Under the pieces are notes generated by a model. The model was not told the DNA's origin. It saw nothing but the letters and a program-made list of their open reading frames with translations, and made no database searches. 64,000 nt of DNA. It comes from Bradyrhizobium campsiandrae (GTDB lineage Bacteria > Pseudomonadota > Alphaproteobacteria > Rhizobiales > Xanthobacteraceae). Both the position numbers and the translations under genes were made by a program. The stretch is from positions 119,051 through 183,050 of the forward strand of contig NZ_JAANIH010000009.1 in NCBI RefSeq assembly GCF_014529705.1, given 5' to 3'. Positions 1-9,186 of the stretch are shown in pieces. Numbering within the stretch: position 1 is the first letter of the stretch; each line of letters opens with the position of its first letter.

Positions 1-1001
1 ACCGCCTTGCGTCCCGCAATCTGCTTGATCAGCAGATTGGGCAGGAACAGCACGCCATAGTGCAGGCGCTGGCGGCCAACCAACACGATCACGACCAACA
101 CGAGGCCAATCCAGAACTGCCAATATTGCGGGGTGATGGTGGAGAACACCTCCTGGAGCATGCGGAAGATCACCGCGCCGATCAGCCCGCCATAGAGATA
201 GCCTGTGCCGCCGATGACGAGCACCAGCATGAGGTCGGCCGAGCGATCGAAGGCGAACACGTCGAGCGAGGCGATCGCGGTGGTCTGGGTGAACAGCGCG
301 CCTGCGATGCCGGCATAGAACGCAGCCAGCGTGTAGATCGCGATCAGACGGCGATTGACCGGAATTCCGATGGCTGCGGCCCGCAGCGGGTTGTTCTTGA
401 TCGCGCGCAGCGACAGGCCGAACGGCGAATGCACGATGCGACGCGCGAGGAGGAACAGCACAAACAGCACGGCCAGCGAATAGAAGAAGCCGGCCTTGCC
501 GAACATGTCGAACGGGATCGCGCCGAGGATCGGCTGCATCTCGATGCCCTGCAGGCCGTCGGTGCCCCCGGTAACGTTGGAGAAGCGCTCGGCGAGCGCC
601 TCCAGCAATAGCGCGATGCCGAGCGTCACCATCAGCCGGGTCAGGTCGACGCCGCGGATCACCAGGAAGCTGGTGGCAAAGCCGAGCACCATCGCGGCGA
701 GGCCCGCCGCGATCAGCGCCAGCACCGGCTCGTTGATGATGCCATGGAGCGCAAGAAGTCCCGCGGCATAGGCGCCGACCCCGAAGAAGGCGGCGTGGCC
801 GAGCGAAACGATTCCGGCATAGCCGAGGATGAGATCGAGCGACATCGCAAACAGCGCCAGCCGCAGGATGTCGGTCATGATCAGATAGCGCGAGGGAAAC
901 AGGAAGCCGCAGGCGAGCACAACGAGCCAGAAGGCGGCCTCGCCAAAGTGCCAGCGCGCCTGCCGCTGGGCGTGATGACCGACGTCGGAAGCAGCACTCA
1001 T
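1..1001 (-). CDS. livM: Branched-chain-type ABC transporter permease, LivM family (3' end beyond window)
   Basis: Inner-membrane permease of a branched-chain amino acid-type (HAAT) ABC importer. About 333 residues are visible, starting MSAASDVGHH, and no stop codon occurs before the left edge. Several hydrophobic segments are evident, along with the family-typical GYAGIVSLGHAAFFGVGAY near the N-terminus. A later block, NNPLRAAAIGIPVNRRL then AAFYAGIAGAL, is the cytoplasmic loop expected to contact the ATPase. It lies 8 bases after the LivH-like gene on the same strand, so the two should be co-transcribed. The matching ATPases must lie left of the window. The substrate is unknown; HAAT permeases also serve amides and aromatic acids. 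Confidence 0.9.
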   Translation of the reverse strand, partial: MSAASDVGHHAQRQARWHFGEAAFWLVVLACGFLFPSRYLIMTDILRLALFAMSLDLILGYAGIVSLGHAAFFGVGAYAAGLLALHGIINEPVLALIAAGLAAMVLGFATSFLVIRGVDLTRLMVTLGIALLLEALAERFSNVTGGTDGLQGIEMQPILGAIPFDMFGKAGFFYSLAVLFVLFLLARRIVHSPFGLSLRAIKNNPLRAAAIGIPVNRRLIAIYTLAAFYAGIAGALFTQTTAIASLDVFAFDRSADLMLVLVIGGTGYLYGGLIGAVIFRMLQEVFSTITPQYWQFWIGLVLVVIVLVGRQRLHYGVLFLPNLLIKQIAGRKA

Positions 1002-1009
1002 CGGCAAAC

Positions 1010-1879
1010 TCAACGTGCGGCCGTGCGGCCGAACAGGCCGTTGGGGCGCCAGATCAGGATCACGATCATCATGGTGTAGATCACGAAGGGCCCCATCTTC
1101 GGTACGTAATATTTGCCGGCGACGTCGCCGATGCCGAGCAGGAGCGAGGCCAGGAACGGGCCGGTGATCGAGGACGAGCCGCCAACCGTGACCACGATCA
1201 GGAAGTAGATCATGAACTTCAGCGGGAAGTACGGATCGAGGCCGAGAATCTCGGCGCTGAGCGCCCCGCCGAGGCCGGCAAGCCCACAGCCAAAAGCAAA
1301 GGTGAACGCGAACACCTGCGGCACGTTGATGCCGAGGCCGCTCGCGGCGCGGGGATCATCGACCGCGGCACGCAGCCGACTGCCGAAGCGCGTCTTGGCC
1401 AGCACCATCTGCAGGCCGATGGTGAGCAGGCCACAGATGACAATGATCATCAGGCGGTAGCGCCCGATGCCGACGCCGAACACGTCGAACTGGCCCTGCA
1501 GCGCGGCCGGCAGGTTGATGAAGACGCGCGAGGAGCCCTGGATATAATCCACGGCCGCGACCGACATGAACGTCAATCCGATCGTGAACAGCACCTGGTC
1601 GAGATGACTGCGCGTGTAGAGATGGCGGTAGAGCGTGCGCTCGAGCACGATGCCGATCGCCGCCGACGAGACGAAGGCGAGCGGCAGCGCGGCGAAGAAT
1701 GGCCAGCCCATCCGGTTGACCAGCACCATGCAGACATAGCCGCCGGCCATCGCGAATGCGCCGTGGGCGAGGTTGACGAAGTTCATCAGGCCGAGCGTGA
1801 CCGCGAGCCCGCAAGCGAGCACGAACAGCAGCATGCCGTAGGCGACGCCATCGAACAGGTTGGTGAGGATTGAGGTCAT
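1010..1879 (-). CDS. livH: Branched-chain-type ABC transporter permease, LivH family
   Basis: Second inner-membrane permease of the same importer, 289 residues. The start chosen is the ATG giving MTSILTNLFDG, because the longer reading frame would translate through the palindromic repeat upstream. The conserved LivH opening is clear: GVAYGMLLFVLACGLAVTLG followed by MNFVNLAHGAFAMAGGY. Near the C-terminus the FAFGCGLAGLGGAL and VVTVGGSSSITGPFLASLLLG blocks match the family. It sits between the LivM-like gene (8 bases) and the binding-protein gene. A composite hairpin element separates it from the latter, which may lower permease expression relative to the binding protein. Confidence 0.92.
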   Translation of the reverse strand: MTSILTNLFDGVAYGMLLFVLACGLAVTLGLMNFVNLAHGAFAMAGGYVCMVLVNRMGWPFFAALPLAFVSSAAIGIVLERTLYRHLYTRSHLDQVLFTIGLTFMSVAAVDYIQGSSRVFINLPAALQGQFDVFGVGIGRYRLMIIVICGLLTIGLQMVLAKTRFGSRLRAAVDDPRAASGLGINVPQVFAFTFAFGCGLAGLGGALSAEILGLDPYFPLKFMIYFLIVVTVGGSSSITGPFLASLLLGIGDVAGKYYVPKMGPFVIYTMMIVILIWRPNGLFGRTAAR

Positions 1880-1918
1880 CTGGACTCGGAGGTCTTCAAG
1901 TGTGTCCAAGGGCCGTGC

Positions 1919-2098
1919 TGCGCTCCCTCTCCCGCTTGCGGGAGAGGGCTGGGGAGAGGGTGTCTCGACAACGCAGGCTCCCGAGGAGAGAGCCCTCACC
2001 CGGCGCTCTGCAATAGCCGAGGCTTCGCCTCGGCGTCTCTTGAAGCACCGGCCGCCGGAGGCGGCCTACGCTTTCCCGCAAGCGGGAGAGGTAAGAGA
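1919..2098. repeat. Composite palindromic repeat element between livK- and livH-like genes
   Basis: Non-coding stretch made almost wholly of hairpins. CCCTCTCCCGC and its exact complement lie at 1925-1948 with a 2-base loop. GCCGAGGC/GCCTCGGC is at 2016-2034, GGCCGCC/GGCGGCC at 2050-2066, and a shorter TTCCCGC/GCGGGA-type hairpin at 2073-2089. I know CCCTCTCCCGC-type hairpins as dispersed elements in Bradyrhizobium and relatives. Sitting inside an operon, it could stabilise the upstream binding-protein message or partly terminate transcription. Confidence 0.75.
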
Positions 2099-2124
2099 GC
2101 CCCGGGATGACGCGCTTCCGCGCG

Positions 2125-3303
2125 TCACTTCTTGGTCTTGCCGAGATCCTTGACGGCTTCGAAGGTCTGGAACTCGACATTGTAGAGCTCACCGTTGGTC
2201 TTCTCGACCTTGCGGATATAGACGTTCTGGACGATGTCACGCGTCTCCGGATCGATCGAGATCGGACCGCGCGGGCTCTCCCACTTCTGCCCCTTCATGG
2301 CCTCGACCAGCTTGGTGCCGTCGGTATCGCCATTGGTCTTCTTCAGGGCTTCGTAGATCAGGTGGATGCCGTCATAGCCGCTCACCGCCATGAAGCCGGG
2401 GCGCGTGCCGAATGCCTTCTGATAGGCGGCGACAAAATCCTTGTTCATCTGCGAGGGATGCGCCGCCGAGTAGATATGAGCGGTCACGGTGCCGAGCACG
2501 GCATCGCCCATGTTGTTGAGGAGGTCGTCGTCGGTGACGTCGCCCGGTCCGATCACCTTGATGCCGGCTTTGTCGAGGCCGCGTTCGGCATATTGCTTCA
2601 TGAAATTGCCGCCCTGGCCCGCCGGCACGAACACGAAGATCGCGTCGGGCTTTGCATCCTTCATGCGCTGCAGGAACGGCGCGAAGTCGGGGTTGGCGAG
2701 CGGCGTCTTGACCTCTTCGACCACCTCGCCGCCGCCGGCGGTGAAGTGCTCCTTGAAGAAGTTCAGCGCATCATTGCCCGGCGCGTAGTCCGAGGTCAGC
2801 GTCGCCACCTTCTTGATGCCATTCTTCACCGCCCAGTCACCGATGATGGTCGAAGACTGCGCCAGCGTGAAGCTGGTCCGCACGATATAGGGCGAGCGCT
2901 CGGTGATGATGGAGGTGCCTGCCGCCATCACGACCTCAGGAATCTTGGCCTGCGTCGCGAGCGGCGCGGCCGCGAGCGCTGCCGGCGTCACGCCGAAGCC
3001 ACCGATGAAATTGACCTTGTCGTTGACGATCAGCTCCTGCGCCGCGGTCTTGGTCTTGTCGGGGATCGCCGCATCGTCCTTGACGATGATCTCGATCTTC
3101 TTGCCGGCGACGGTATCGCCCTTCTGCTGCATATAGAGCTTGATCGCGTTCTCGATCTGCTTGCCGGTCGAAGCCTGGCCGCCGGTCATCGGCAGGATCA
3201 GGCCGACCTTGACGGTGTCTTCCGCCTTGGCTGGCACAACAGCCGCCAGGCCGGTGATGGCGGCAAATGCGGCCGCGCGAGAAAACTGTTTGCGTTCGAA
3301 CAT
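2125..3303 (-). CDS. livK: Periplasmic substrate-binding protein of a branched-chain-type ABC importer
   Basis: Predicted periplasmic receptor of 392 residues that captures the ligand for the LivH/LivM-like permeases downstream. The ATG at 3303 is preceded by a strong ribosome site (AGGGGAGGG). A Sec signal peptide is visible (MFERKQFSRAAAFAAITGLA, cleavage probably after PAKA). The mature start EDTVKVGLILPMTGGQAS is typical of the Peripla_BP_6 family. Other family blocks are IIVKDDAAIPDKTKTAAQEL and GFMAVSGYDGIHLIYEAL. It is the first gene of the leftward unit. The ligand cannot be told from sequence; aliphatic amino acids, amides and aromatic acids are all possible. Confidence 0.92.
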   Translation of the reverse strand: MFERKQFSRAAAFAAITGLAAVVPAKAEDTVKVGLILPMTGGQASTGKQIENAIKLYMQQKGDTVAGKKIEIIVKDDAAIPDKTKTAAQELIVNDKVNFIGGFGVTPAALAAAPLATQAKIPEVVMAAGTSIITERSPYIVRTSFTLAQSSTIIGDWAVKNGIKKVATLTSDYAPGNDALNFFKEHFTAGGGEVVEEVKTPLANPDFAPFLQRMKDAKPDAIFVFVPAGQGGNFMKQYAERGLDKAGIKVIGPGDVTDDDLLNNMGDAVLGTVTAHIYSAAHPSQMNKDFVAAYQKAFGTRPGFMAVSGYDGIHLIYEALKKTNGDTDGTKLVEAMKGQKWESPRGPISIDPETRDIVQNVYIRKVEKTNGELYNVEFQTFEAVKDLGKTKK

Positions 3304-3827
3304 CAGATGTCCCTCCCCTTCATTCCTGACCTCTTGTGCGCTGGACCGAGTGCCCGGTCCTTGCCTCACTTTAACCCACGCACGAGCGATGTCGCACGTC
3401 ACATGGCGTCGTTCGCGCCCTCATTGTCAATCGGACGTTCGGCGACGATTCGGCGCAAGCCGAGCGTTCCGATTGCTGACGACAGACAGCGACGCCGCGG
3501 TTACGCCCAGGTAACCCGCGCACCGCGAACTCGGCTGCGTCCATTTGGACGATTGTACAAATGAAATGGACCTGTCAACGAAAAAGCCCCGGCCCGCCAA
3601 GCCAGATTGCCGCGAGCGGACACCGGCATTCTAGGTAGGCGACTGCACGCTTGGATGGAGAATTTCGTCTTTCATTTGCAGAATTCCGACATTGAAGGCC
3701 AGGATGAGCGCGGAATTTTGGTATTTTGATACCAATCTCGAATAAGCCAATTTTACCTTGTTGAAGGCTAACGTTCCTGACCGCTGGTTATCCGGCGTCC
3801 GACCACTCCGACTCCGGCGCCCGCAAG
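3304..3827. other. Intergenic region with promoter and dyad candidates
   Basis: The 524 bases between the livK-like gene and the small lipoprotein gene hold no convincing gene. A 78-codon leftward frame at 3631-3867 has no recognisable features. Bases 3640-3780 are clearly more A+T-rich than the surroundings. A perfect dyad, TTGGTAT-TTTG-ATACCAA, lies at 3718-3735 and could be an operator for the rightward lipoprotein gene or a stem-loop. A leftward promoter candidate at 3552-3578 is listed separately. Confidence 0.5.
3552..3578 (-). promoter_or_regulatory. Candidate sigma-70 promoter for the livK-livH-livM unit
   Basis: On the minus strand TTGACA (3578-3573) is followed after 15 bases by TACAAT (3557-3552), both close to consensus although the spacer is short. 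It would start transcription about 240 bases upstream of the binding-protein ATG. TTGTACAA around the -10 is itself palindromic and could bind a GntR-type repressor. A second, weaker candidate starts with TTGACA at 3430-3425. Confidence 0.4.
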
Positions 3828-4112
3828 ATGTCCATGCGTTTCCGTTCTCTCCTGACCCTCCTCGCACTCGCCGCGGGGCTGGCCGGCTGCGGCACGGTCA
3901 ACGAAAAGCTCTCGGCTGGCATGGGAGACTACGTGCCGCAATGGGCTGGCGGTCTGCCGGCGGACGCGCCGCCCCGACCGGGCACCCCGCAATACGACGC
4001 CTACATGAAGGAGCGCGAGCGCAAGCGGCTGATGCCCGCCGCGGATCGCGAGAAGGAAGAGCAGGCGCAGAAGCGCGCGAGCGGGCTGACCTCAGGCGAG
4101 GCGGTGCGCTAA
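3828..4112 (+). CDS. Small predicted lipoprotein
   Basis: A 94-residue protein with a lipoprotein signal: a basic N-terminus (MSMRFRS), a hydrophobic core ([11 protein letters not shown]) and the lipobox LAGC, giving lipidation at about Cys22. A second ATG at 3834 is an equally good start. The remainder is hydrophilic and charged ([18 protein letters not shown]) and probably extends into the periplasm. I do not recognise a named domain. Its stop codon overlaps that of the convergent purU gene (CTAA at 4109-4112). Similar short alphaproteobacterial lipoproteins are usually annotated as hypothetical. Confidence 0.75.
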   Translation: MSMRFRSLLTLLALAAGLAGCGTVNEKLSAGMGDYVPQWAGGLPADAPPRPGTPQYDAYMKERERKRLMPAADREKEEQAQKRASGLTSGEAVR

Positions 4113-4972
4113 TCCACAAACACCACGGTCTTGCGGCCGTTGAGGATGACGCGGTCGTCGAGGTGATAGCGGATCGCGCGCGCCAGCACGCGGCGCTCGA
4201 TGTCGCGGCCCTTGCGCACCAGATCTTCCGGAGTGTCGCGATGGCTGATGCGTTCGACGTCCTGGTCGATGATCGGCCCCTCGTCGAGATCACGCGTCAC
4301 ATAGTGAGCGGTGGCGCCGATCAGCTTGACGCCGCGCTCGTGGGCCTGGTGATAGGGTTTGGCGCCCTTGAAGCCCGGCAGGAACGAATGGTGGATGTTG
4401 ATGCAGCGGCCGGACAGCTTTCCCGACAGATCATCCGACAGGATCTGCATGTAGCGGGCGAGCACGACGAGATCGGTCCTGGTTTCGGCGACGAGATCGA
4501 GGATCTGCGCCTCCTGTTCGCGCTTGGTTTCCTTGGTCACAGGCAGATAGTGGAACGGGATGCCGCCGAAATCGAGCCCGGCATAGACCTCGCGCGGATG
4601 GTTGGAGACGATCGCGGCCAGCGTCATCGGCAACTCGCCGGTACGCCAGCGATAGAGGATGTCGACCAGGCAGTGGTCGGATTTCGACACCAGCAGCATC
4701 ACCTTGCGATGTGCGGCGCGGTCGCGCATCTGCCACTCCATGCCGAAGCGCTCGGCGATCGCGGCAAAGCCGGTCTGAAGCGCACTCAACTCCACGGCGA
4801 GATCGGCCGCGGTGAATACGACGCGCATGAAGAATTTCTTGGTCTCGACGTCGTCGAACTGCTGGGCGTCGAGAATGTTCTGTCCGGAATTCGCCAGAAA
4901 GGTCGACACCGCCGAGACGATGCCGGGACGATCGGGACAGGACAGGGTCAGAACGTATTGATGGTCGGGCAT
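4109..4972 (-). CDS. purU: Formyltetrahydrofolate deformylase
   Basis: Hydrolyses 10-formyl-THF to THF and formate, balancing one-carbon pools and feeding formate to purine synthesis. It is 287 residues from the ATG at 4972, matching the family length of about 280. An N-terminal ACT domain ([20 protein letters not shown]) is followed by a formyltransferase domain with the signature [20 protein letters not shown] and later [20 protein letters not shown], which holds the catalytic Asn-His-Asp set. The longer upstream frame lacks family similarity and was discarded. It converges on the lipoprotein gene with a four-base stop-codon overlap. Confidence 0.95.
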   Translation of the reverse strand: MPDHQYVLTLSCPDRPGIVSAVSTFLANSGQNILDAQQFDDVETKKFFMRVVFTAADLAVELSALQTGFAAIAERFGMEWQMRDRAAHRKVMLLVSKSDHCLVDILYRWRTGELPMTLAAIVSNHPREVYAGLDFGGIPFHYLPVTKETKREQEAQILDLVAETRTDLVVLARYMQILSDDLSGKLSGRCINIHHSFLPGFKGAKPYHQAHERGVKLIGATAHYVTRDLDEGPIIDQDVERISHRDTPEDLVRKGRDIERRVLARAIRYHLDDRVILNGRKTVVFVD

Positions 4973-5134
4973 GGCTCTCGAAGAGATGGCTCTTGATGAA
5001 GGTTTGTGCAGCGGTGCGCGGAACAAGCCGCGATTTGCGTCCTGCTCTAGCACCGAGGCGACCCTTGCGCCAATCCCGACGACGGAGTCAGGATGAATGG
5101 ACAATTGCGATTTTCGACTGACCGGAGCACGCCC

Positions 5135-5977
5135 ATGGCCGACCGTTTGAACGGCACCCGCATCCTGATCCTGGAAACCCGCGAGGAGGCGCAGTTCTCG
5201 AAGCTCCTGGCCGAGCAAGGCGCCGAAGTGGTGCAATGCCCGATGTTCACCATCCAGGACGCGCCGGACCCTGCCCCGGTCGAAGCCTGGATCCGCCGCG
5301 CCATCGACAAGCCATTCGACGACCTCGTGCTGATGACCGGCGAAGGCCTGCGGCGGATCATGAAGCTCGCGCGCGCCCGGGGGCTCGACCAGGCCCTGGT
5401 CGCCGCGCTGGCCAAATCGCGAAAATTCACGCGCGGACCAAAGCCCGGCAAGGCACTGCGCGAAATCGCTCTGGAGGCGCAGCAGACCACGGAGAAGCCG
5501 ACCACCGAGGGCGTGATCGAGATGCTAGGCAAGCTCGACCTCGGGGGGCATCGCCTCGGCCTCCAACTTTATCCGGACAAGGATCACAGCGGCCTGACCG
5601 GCGCGCTATCAGCGCAAGGCGCCGAGGTCGATACCGTGCTGCCTTATGCCTATGACGCGAAGGCCGCGGACGCCAGCATCGTCGCCGCCATCGACGACAT
5701 GGCGGAGGGGCGGATCGATTCGATTGCGCTGACGAATCTCGGCCAGGTCCGCCGGCTCATCGAGGCGGCCAAGGCGCATGGCAGCGAGGAGAAGCTGCGC
5801 GCGGGTTTTGAGCAGACACTGATCGCCTCGGTCGGACCGGCTGTCTCCGGCGAACTTGCCGCGCATGGCTTGCGTACCGACGTGTCGCCCGCCGATGAAG
5901 CCTTCTTCATGCGTCCCCTGATCTCGGCCATGGCCGCCGCACTTGCGGAACGGAAGTCGAGAGCTGCAGCGAGCTAA
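5135..5977 (+). CDS. hemD: Uroporphyrinogen-III synthase-like protein
   Basis: Predicted HemD-fold enzyme that closes and rearranges hydroxymethylbilane to uroporphyrinogen III in tetrapyrrole synthesis. It has 280 residues from the ATG at 5135 ([16 protein letters not shown]), which has GGAG upstream; an earlier ATG at 5093 has poorer support. The opening [29 protein letters not shown] and later LALTNLGQ-like and [17 protein letters not shown] blocks match the two-lobed family. It stands alone, without hemC or hemE, so it may be a second copy rather than the housekeeping enzyme. HemD sequences are poorly conserved, so the family call is firmer than the activity. Confidence 0.75.
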   Translation: MADRLNGTRILILETREEAQFSKLLAEQGAEVVQCPMFTIQDAPDPAPVEAWIRRAIDKPFDDLVLMTGEGLRRIMKLARARGLDQALVAALAKSRKFTRGPKPGKALREIALEAQQTTEKPTTEGVIEMLGKLDLGGHRLGLQLYPDKDHSGLTGALSAQGAEVDTVLPYAYDAKAADASIVAAIDDMAEGRIDSIALTNLGQVRRLIEAAKAHGSEEKLRAGFEQTLIASVGPAVSGELAAHGLRTDVSPADEAFFMRPLISAMAAALAERKSRAAAS

Positions 5978-6100
5978 GAACCCGGCGCAGGGGCGGCCCG
6001 CAGCGCATGCGATTGACACGAGCATCGCCCGCGCTAGTTTGCCCGGCAGCAAGAAGAAACAGAACAGGCAGGGAATCGCCGTGACACGCGTCCTCGCGTT

Positions 6101-7357
6101 GTGAGCGCAGCCACACGGCGCTCGGCGCTCGCACCATTCCGCATCCGCAACTATCGCTTTCAATGGCCGTCGGACCTGCTCACCTCCTGGGCATTCGAGA
6201 TCGAGACGCTGGTGCTCGGCTGGTACATCCTGGTCGAAACCGGCTCGGTGCTGCTGCTCACCATTCTCGCCTCGCTGCAATATTTGGGAACGCTGATTGC
6301 TCCGGTGCTCGGGATGGTCGGTGATCGCATCGGTCACCGCGATCTTCTCGTCCTGCTGCGTCTCACCTACACGGTGCTCGCCTCGACCATCATGGTGCTG
6401 GCGCTATCAGGTCATCTGGCGCCGCTCAAGGTGATGATCATCGTGACGATCATGGGCCTGATCCGCTCCTCGGATCTCGGCCTTCGCAGCGCGCTGCTCG
6501 CCGACATCATGCCATCAGAGCTGCTGGTGGGAGCAATCAGCCTGTCGCGCACGACCCAGGACAGCGCGCGCATTGCCGGGGCGCTGACGGGAGCCGGGCT
6601 GTTCGCGACTTTTGGCATCGGCAAGGTCTACATGGTCATCGCCTGTCTCTATGTCCTGGCCGCCATTTTGATGCTGTGCCTGACCCGACCGGCGAAGTCT
6701 GCGGAGCACCCTTTGGTGGAGAGTCATTCGGGCTCGCGGCTGCTGCGCGATCTCAAGGAAGGCATCGTCTATTCCTGGAACGGGCCGGCCATGCTGGCGG
6801 CGCTCTGCGTCGCATTCCTGGCCAATCTCACCGCGTTTCCGTTGACGAATGGGCTGCTGCCCTACATCGCGCGTGATATCTTTCATACCGACCAGACCGG
6901 CCTCGGTTATCTCTCGGCGAGTTTCGCCCTGGGCTCGCTGATCGGCTCCGTCACGCTCAGCCTGGTCGGCGGTTTGCGCATTGCCCGGCTCCTGATCGGC
7001 GCCACGCTGGCCTGGTACACGCTGCTGCTGGTGTTCGTCGAAATCAGGACGATCCCGGTGGCGATGGCCTGCCTCATGCTCGCCGGCACCGCCCAGAGCA
7101 TGTCGATGATCTCGGCAGCCGTGATTCTCATGAAGACAGCCAGCGCACACTTGCGCGGCCGCGTGATGGGGGTGCGCATGATGGTGATCTACGGACTGCC
7201 GATCGGATTGCTCGCGGCCGGCAGCCTGATCGAGATCATCGGCTATTCCGCGACGGGCTCGCTCTACGCCGGCGCGGGTTTCATCGCGATGCTGGCCATC
7301 GCCATCCGCTGGCGCGCCGACCTCTGGCCGGTGCACGCGCCCGCCAACGCGCGCTAA
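6101..7357 (+). CDS. Major facilitator superfamily transporter
   Basis: Inner-membrane secondary transporter of 418 residues with about 12 hydrophobic segments. The start is GTG (MSAATRRSALAPFRIRNYRF). The RNYRFQWPSDLLTSWAFEIE opening and LGMVGDRIGHRDLLVLLR (the MFS loop 2-3 motif, G-x3-D-R-x-G-x-R/H) resemble the MFS_3/EntS-type exporter group. The cargo is unknown. Its stop overlaps that of the convergent Crp-like gene (7354-7357), so the two may be functionally linked or merely packed. A drug, siderophore or small-metabolite exporter is the likeliest role. Confidence 0.85.
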   Translation: MSAATRRSALAPFRIRNYRFQWPSDLLTSWAFEIETLVLGWYILVETGSVLLLTILASLQYLGTLIAPVLGMVGDRIGHRDLLVLLRLTYTVLASTIMVLALSGHLAPLKVMIIVTIMGLIRSSDLGLRSALLADIMPSELLVGAISLSRTTQDSARIAGALTGAGLFATFGIGKVYMVIACLYVLAAILMLCLTRPAKSAEHPLVESHSGSRLLRDLKEGIVYSWNGPAMLAALCVAFLANLTAFPLTNGLLPYIARDIFHTDQTGLGYLSASFALGSLIGSVTLSLVGGLRIARLLIGATLAWYTLLLVFVEIRTIPVAMACLMLAGTAQSMSMISAAVILMKTASAHLRGRVMGVRMMVIYGLPIGLLAAGSLIEIIGYSATGSLYAGAGFIAMLAIAIRWRADLWPVHAPANAR

Positions 7358-8028
7358 TCGCCGTATGCGCGCAGCCGCTCGACATTAAGGATCGTGACGC
7401 CGCCATATTCCAGCCGCAGCAGTCCCTCCTTCTCGAGCCGGTTCAATGCTCGGTTGGCGTTCTGCCTGGACATGCCGGAGAGCGCGCCGATCTCCTCCTG
7501 GGTGATCTCCAGATGCGCGGTCGATTCCGGATAGAGGATCGGGTTGAACAGCGAGGCGATGCTGCGGGCAAGGCGCGAGGTCGCATCGAGCGTGCGGTTG
7601 ACCTCGAGCATGCCGATGAACTGGCCGAGCCGCTCGTTGAGCTGGCGCACCAGGAAGCGGTTGAAGCCGACACTGTTCTCGAACAGCCACATGAAGGCGC
7701 TGCGTTCCATCAGGGCGACGCGGCTGTCGCGTAGCGCGACCACGTCGTAGCGGCGCAGCTCGTTCTTGAGCACGCTGCCCTCGCCGAACCAGGCGCCTGC
7801 CGTCAGCCCGGCAAGGCTGGTCTCCTTGCCGTCGCGCGACACCCCGCCCATGCGGGCGAGGCCGCTGACCATGCCGGCCCAATAATCGAATCTGTCGCCG
7901 CGCATGAACACGGTCTCGCCGGTGCCGTAGGACCGTTCGGTGATCCCGGCACGGGCGACCTCGATCTCCGCCGGCGTGAGCTCGCGCGACCAGGCGGCGA
8001 CGCGCCTCAGTTGATCCTCTGAAATCAT
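7354..8028 (-). CDS. Crp/Fnr-family transcriptional regulator
   Basis: A 224-residue cytoplasmic regulator. The N-terminal cyclic-nucleotide-binding-like beta barrel covers about residues 20-120 (YGTGETVFMRGDRFDYWAGM, then AGAWFGEGSVLKNELRRYDVVALRDS). A dimerisation helix and a C-terminal HTH_Crp domain follow (EITQEEIGALSGMSRQNANRALNRLEKEGLL). No cysteine cluster of the Fnr type is present, so it is not an iron-sulfur oxygen sensor. The canonical cAMP-contact pattern (G-E-x-x-x-x-x-R-x-A) is only partly kept, so the ligand is uncertain. A perfect dyad 42 bases upstream of its ATG could be an autoregulatory site. Confidence 0.9.
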   Translation of the reverse strand: MISEDQLRRVAAWSRELTPAEIEVARAGITERSYGTGETVFMRGDRFDYWAGMVSGLARMGGVSRDGKETSLAGLTAGAWFGEGSVLKNELRRYDVVALRDSRVALMERSAFMWLFENSVGFNRFLVRQLNERLGQFIGMLEVNRTLDATSRLARSIASLFNPILYPESTAHLEITQEEIGALSGMSRQNANRALNRLEKEGLLRLEYGGVTILNVERLRAYGD

Positions 8029-8364
8029 GATCGAGAGGCCAGCCGCACCGTTTCGTCACTCCATCCTTCTGCTGCATTGCAGCATGATCGTCTCGGCCAT
8101 GATCCGACGAAAGACCGAGGCCGCTGCCGCCCTAAAACTTTGTCGCAGAATTGTCAGGCCGGAGACATTTCAAAATAGCGCTTTCCCCTATTGAGAACCA
8201 CCTCGGGCGATGCGGCTTTTGATCCCCCAAAAGGACGAGAGCGGCTCGGCTCCGGTCGGGACCATGTGCTGCATGGCCTCACCGGCACGACCGTACTAGG
8301 ATCACCCGTGAGGAACGGACGAAGAGCGCCACTGAATGCGCCATCACCGGGAGGGATTTGTTTG
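8029..8364. promoter_or_regulatory. Divergent intergenic region with a perfect dyad
   Basis: This region lies between the divergently read Crp-like gene and the livG operon. TGCTGCA-T-TGCAGCA at 8070-8084 is a perfect 7-bp dyad close to the regulator's start and is a candidate operator. A ribosome site (GGGAGGG, about 8350-8356) precedes the livG start. No clear -35/-10 pair and no gene were found in the rest. Confidence 0.45.
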
Positions 8365-9186
8365 GTGGCTACCAGTCTTGAAGTGCGCGGCGTGTCCTTG
8401 CGATTCGGCGGCGTTCGCGCGCTGACCGACGTCAGCTTTGCCATCGACGAGGGCGAGCTGTTCTCGATCATCGGCCCCAATGGCGCCGGCAAGACCTCGA
8501 TCGTGAACTGTATTTCCGGTCGCTACGAGCCGACCGAAGGCCAGCTGTTCTATCAGGGCCGCGACATCACGGGGCTGACGCCGAATGCCCGCCCCAAGCT
8601 CGGCATCGGCCGGACCTTCCAGAATCTCGCCCTGTTCCACCATATGAGCGTGCTCGACAACATCATGGTCGGCCGCCATCACCTCCTGAAGAACAACTTC
8701 CTCACCGGCTCGCTCTACTGGCTCACCGGCGCGCGCAAGGAAGAGCTCGCGCACCGCCGCAAGGTGGAGGAGATCATCGACTTCCTCGACCTGCAGTCAG
8801 TGCGCAAGGCCACCGCCGGCACCCTCTCCTACGGCCTGCGCAAGCGCGTCGAGCTCGCCCGCGCCATGGCGCTGGAGCCGCGCCTCATTCTCCTCGACGA
8901 GCCGATGGCCGGCATGAACTTCGAGGAGAAGGAGGACATGGCCCGCTACATCGTCGACCTCAACGAGGAGTTCGGCATGACGGTGGTGATGATCGAGCAC
9001 GACATGGGCGTGGTGATGGACATCTCCCATCGCGTCATGGTGCTGGATTTCGGCCGCAAGATTGCCGAGGGCGATCCGGCCGCCGTGCTCGCCGACCCGC
9101 ATGTCAAGCGGGCCTATCTCGGCGAAGAGGACGAGGTTCTCGTCGATCCCGACGATGCTCCGCCGGCGCAGGAGAGCGCGGCATGA
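8365..9186 (+). CDS. livG: Branched-chain-type ABC transporter ATPase, LivG family
   Basis: ATPase subunit of the second HAAT importer, 273 residues. The start chosen is GTG (VATSLEVRGVSLRFGG) behind GGGAGGG; the longer frame upstream is unlike the family. Walker A is GPNGAGKTS. The LivG-specific IGRTFQNLALF Q-loop region, signature LSYGLRKRVELARAM, Walker B RLILLDEPMAG and switch His in VVMIEHDMGVVMDI are all present. The signature LSYG departs slightly from LSGG but is common in LivG. Its stop overlaps the start of the acyl-CoA synthetase gene (ATGATGG), which indicates translational coupling. Confidence 0.93.
   Translation: MATSLEVRGVSLRFGGVRALTDVSFAIDEGELFSIIGPNGAGKTSIVNCISGRYEPTEGQLFYQGRDITGLTPNARPKLGIGRTFQNLALFHHMSVLDNIMVGRHHLLKNNFLTGSLYWLTGARKEELAHRRKVEEIIDFLDLQSVRKATAGTLSYGLRKRVELARAMALEPRLILLDEPMAGMNFEEKEDMARYIVDLNEEFGMTVVMIEHDMGVVMDISHRVMVLDFGRKIAEGDPAAVLADPHVKRAYLGEEDEVLVDPDDAPPAQESAA

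Noticed and set aside
2107..3564. 485-codon rightward open frame opposite the livK-like gene
   Set aside because: Its composition (LRDLGLRRERRGRE-type low complexity) is a mirror of the receptor gene, which has a signal peptide, ribosome site and family motifs.
3631..3867. 78-codon leftward frame in the A+T-rich gap
   Set aside because: No ribosome site, no hydrophobic or domain feature, and it runs into the lipoprotein gene; the region fits regulatory DNA better.
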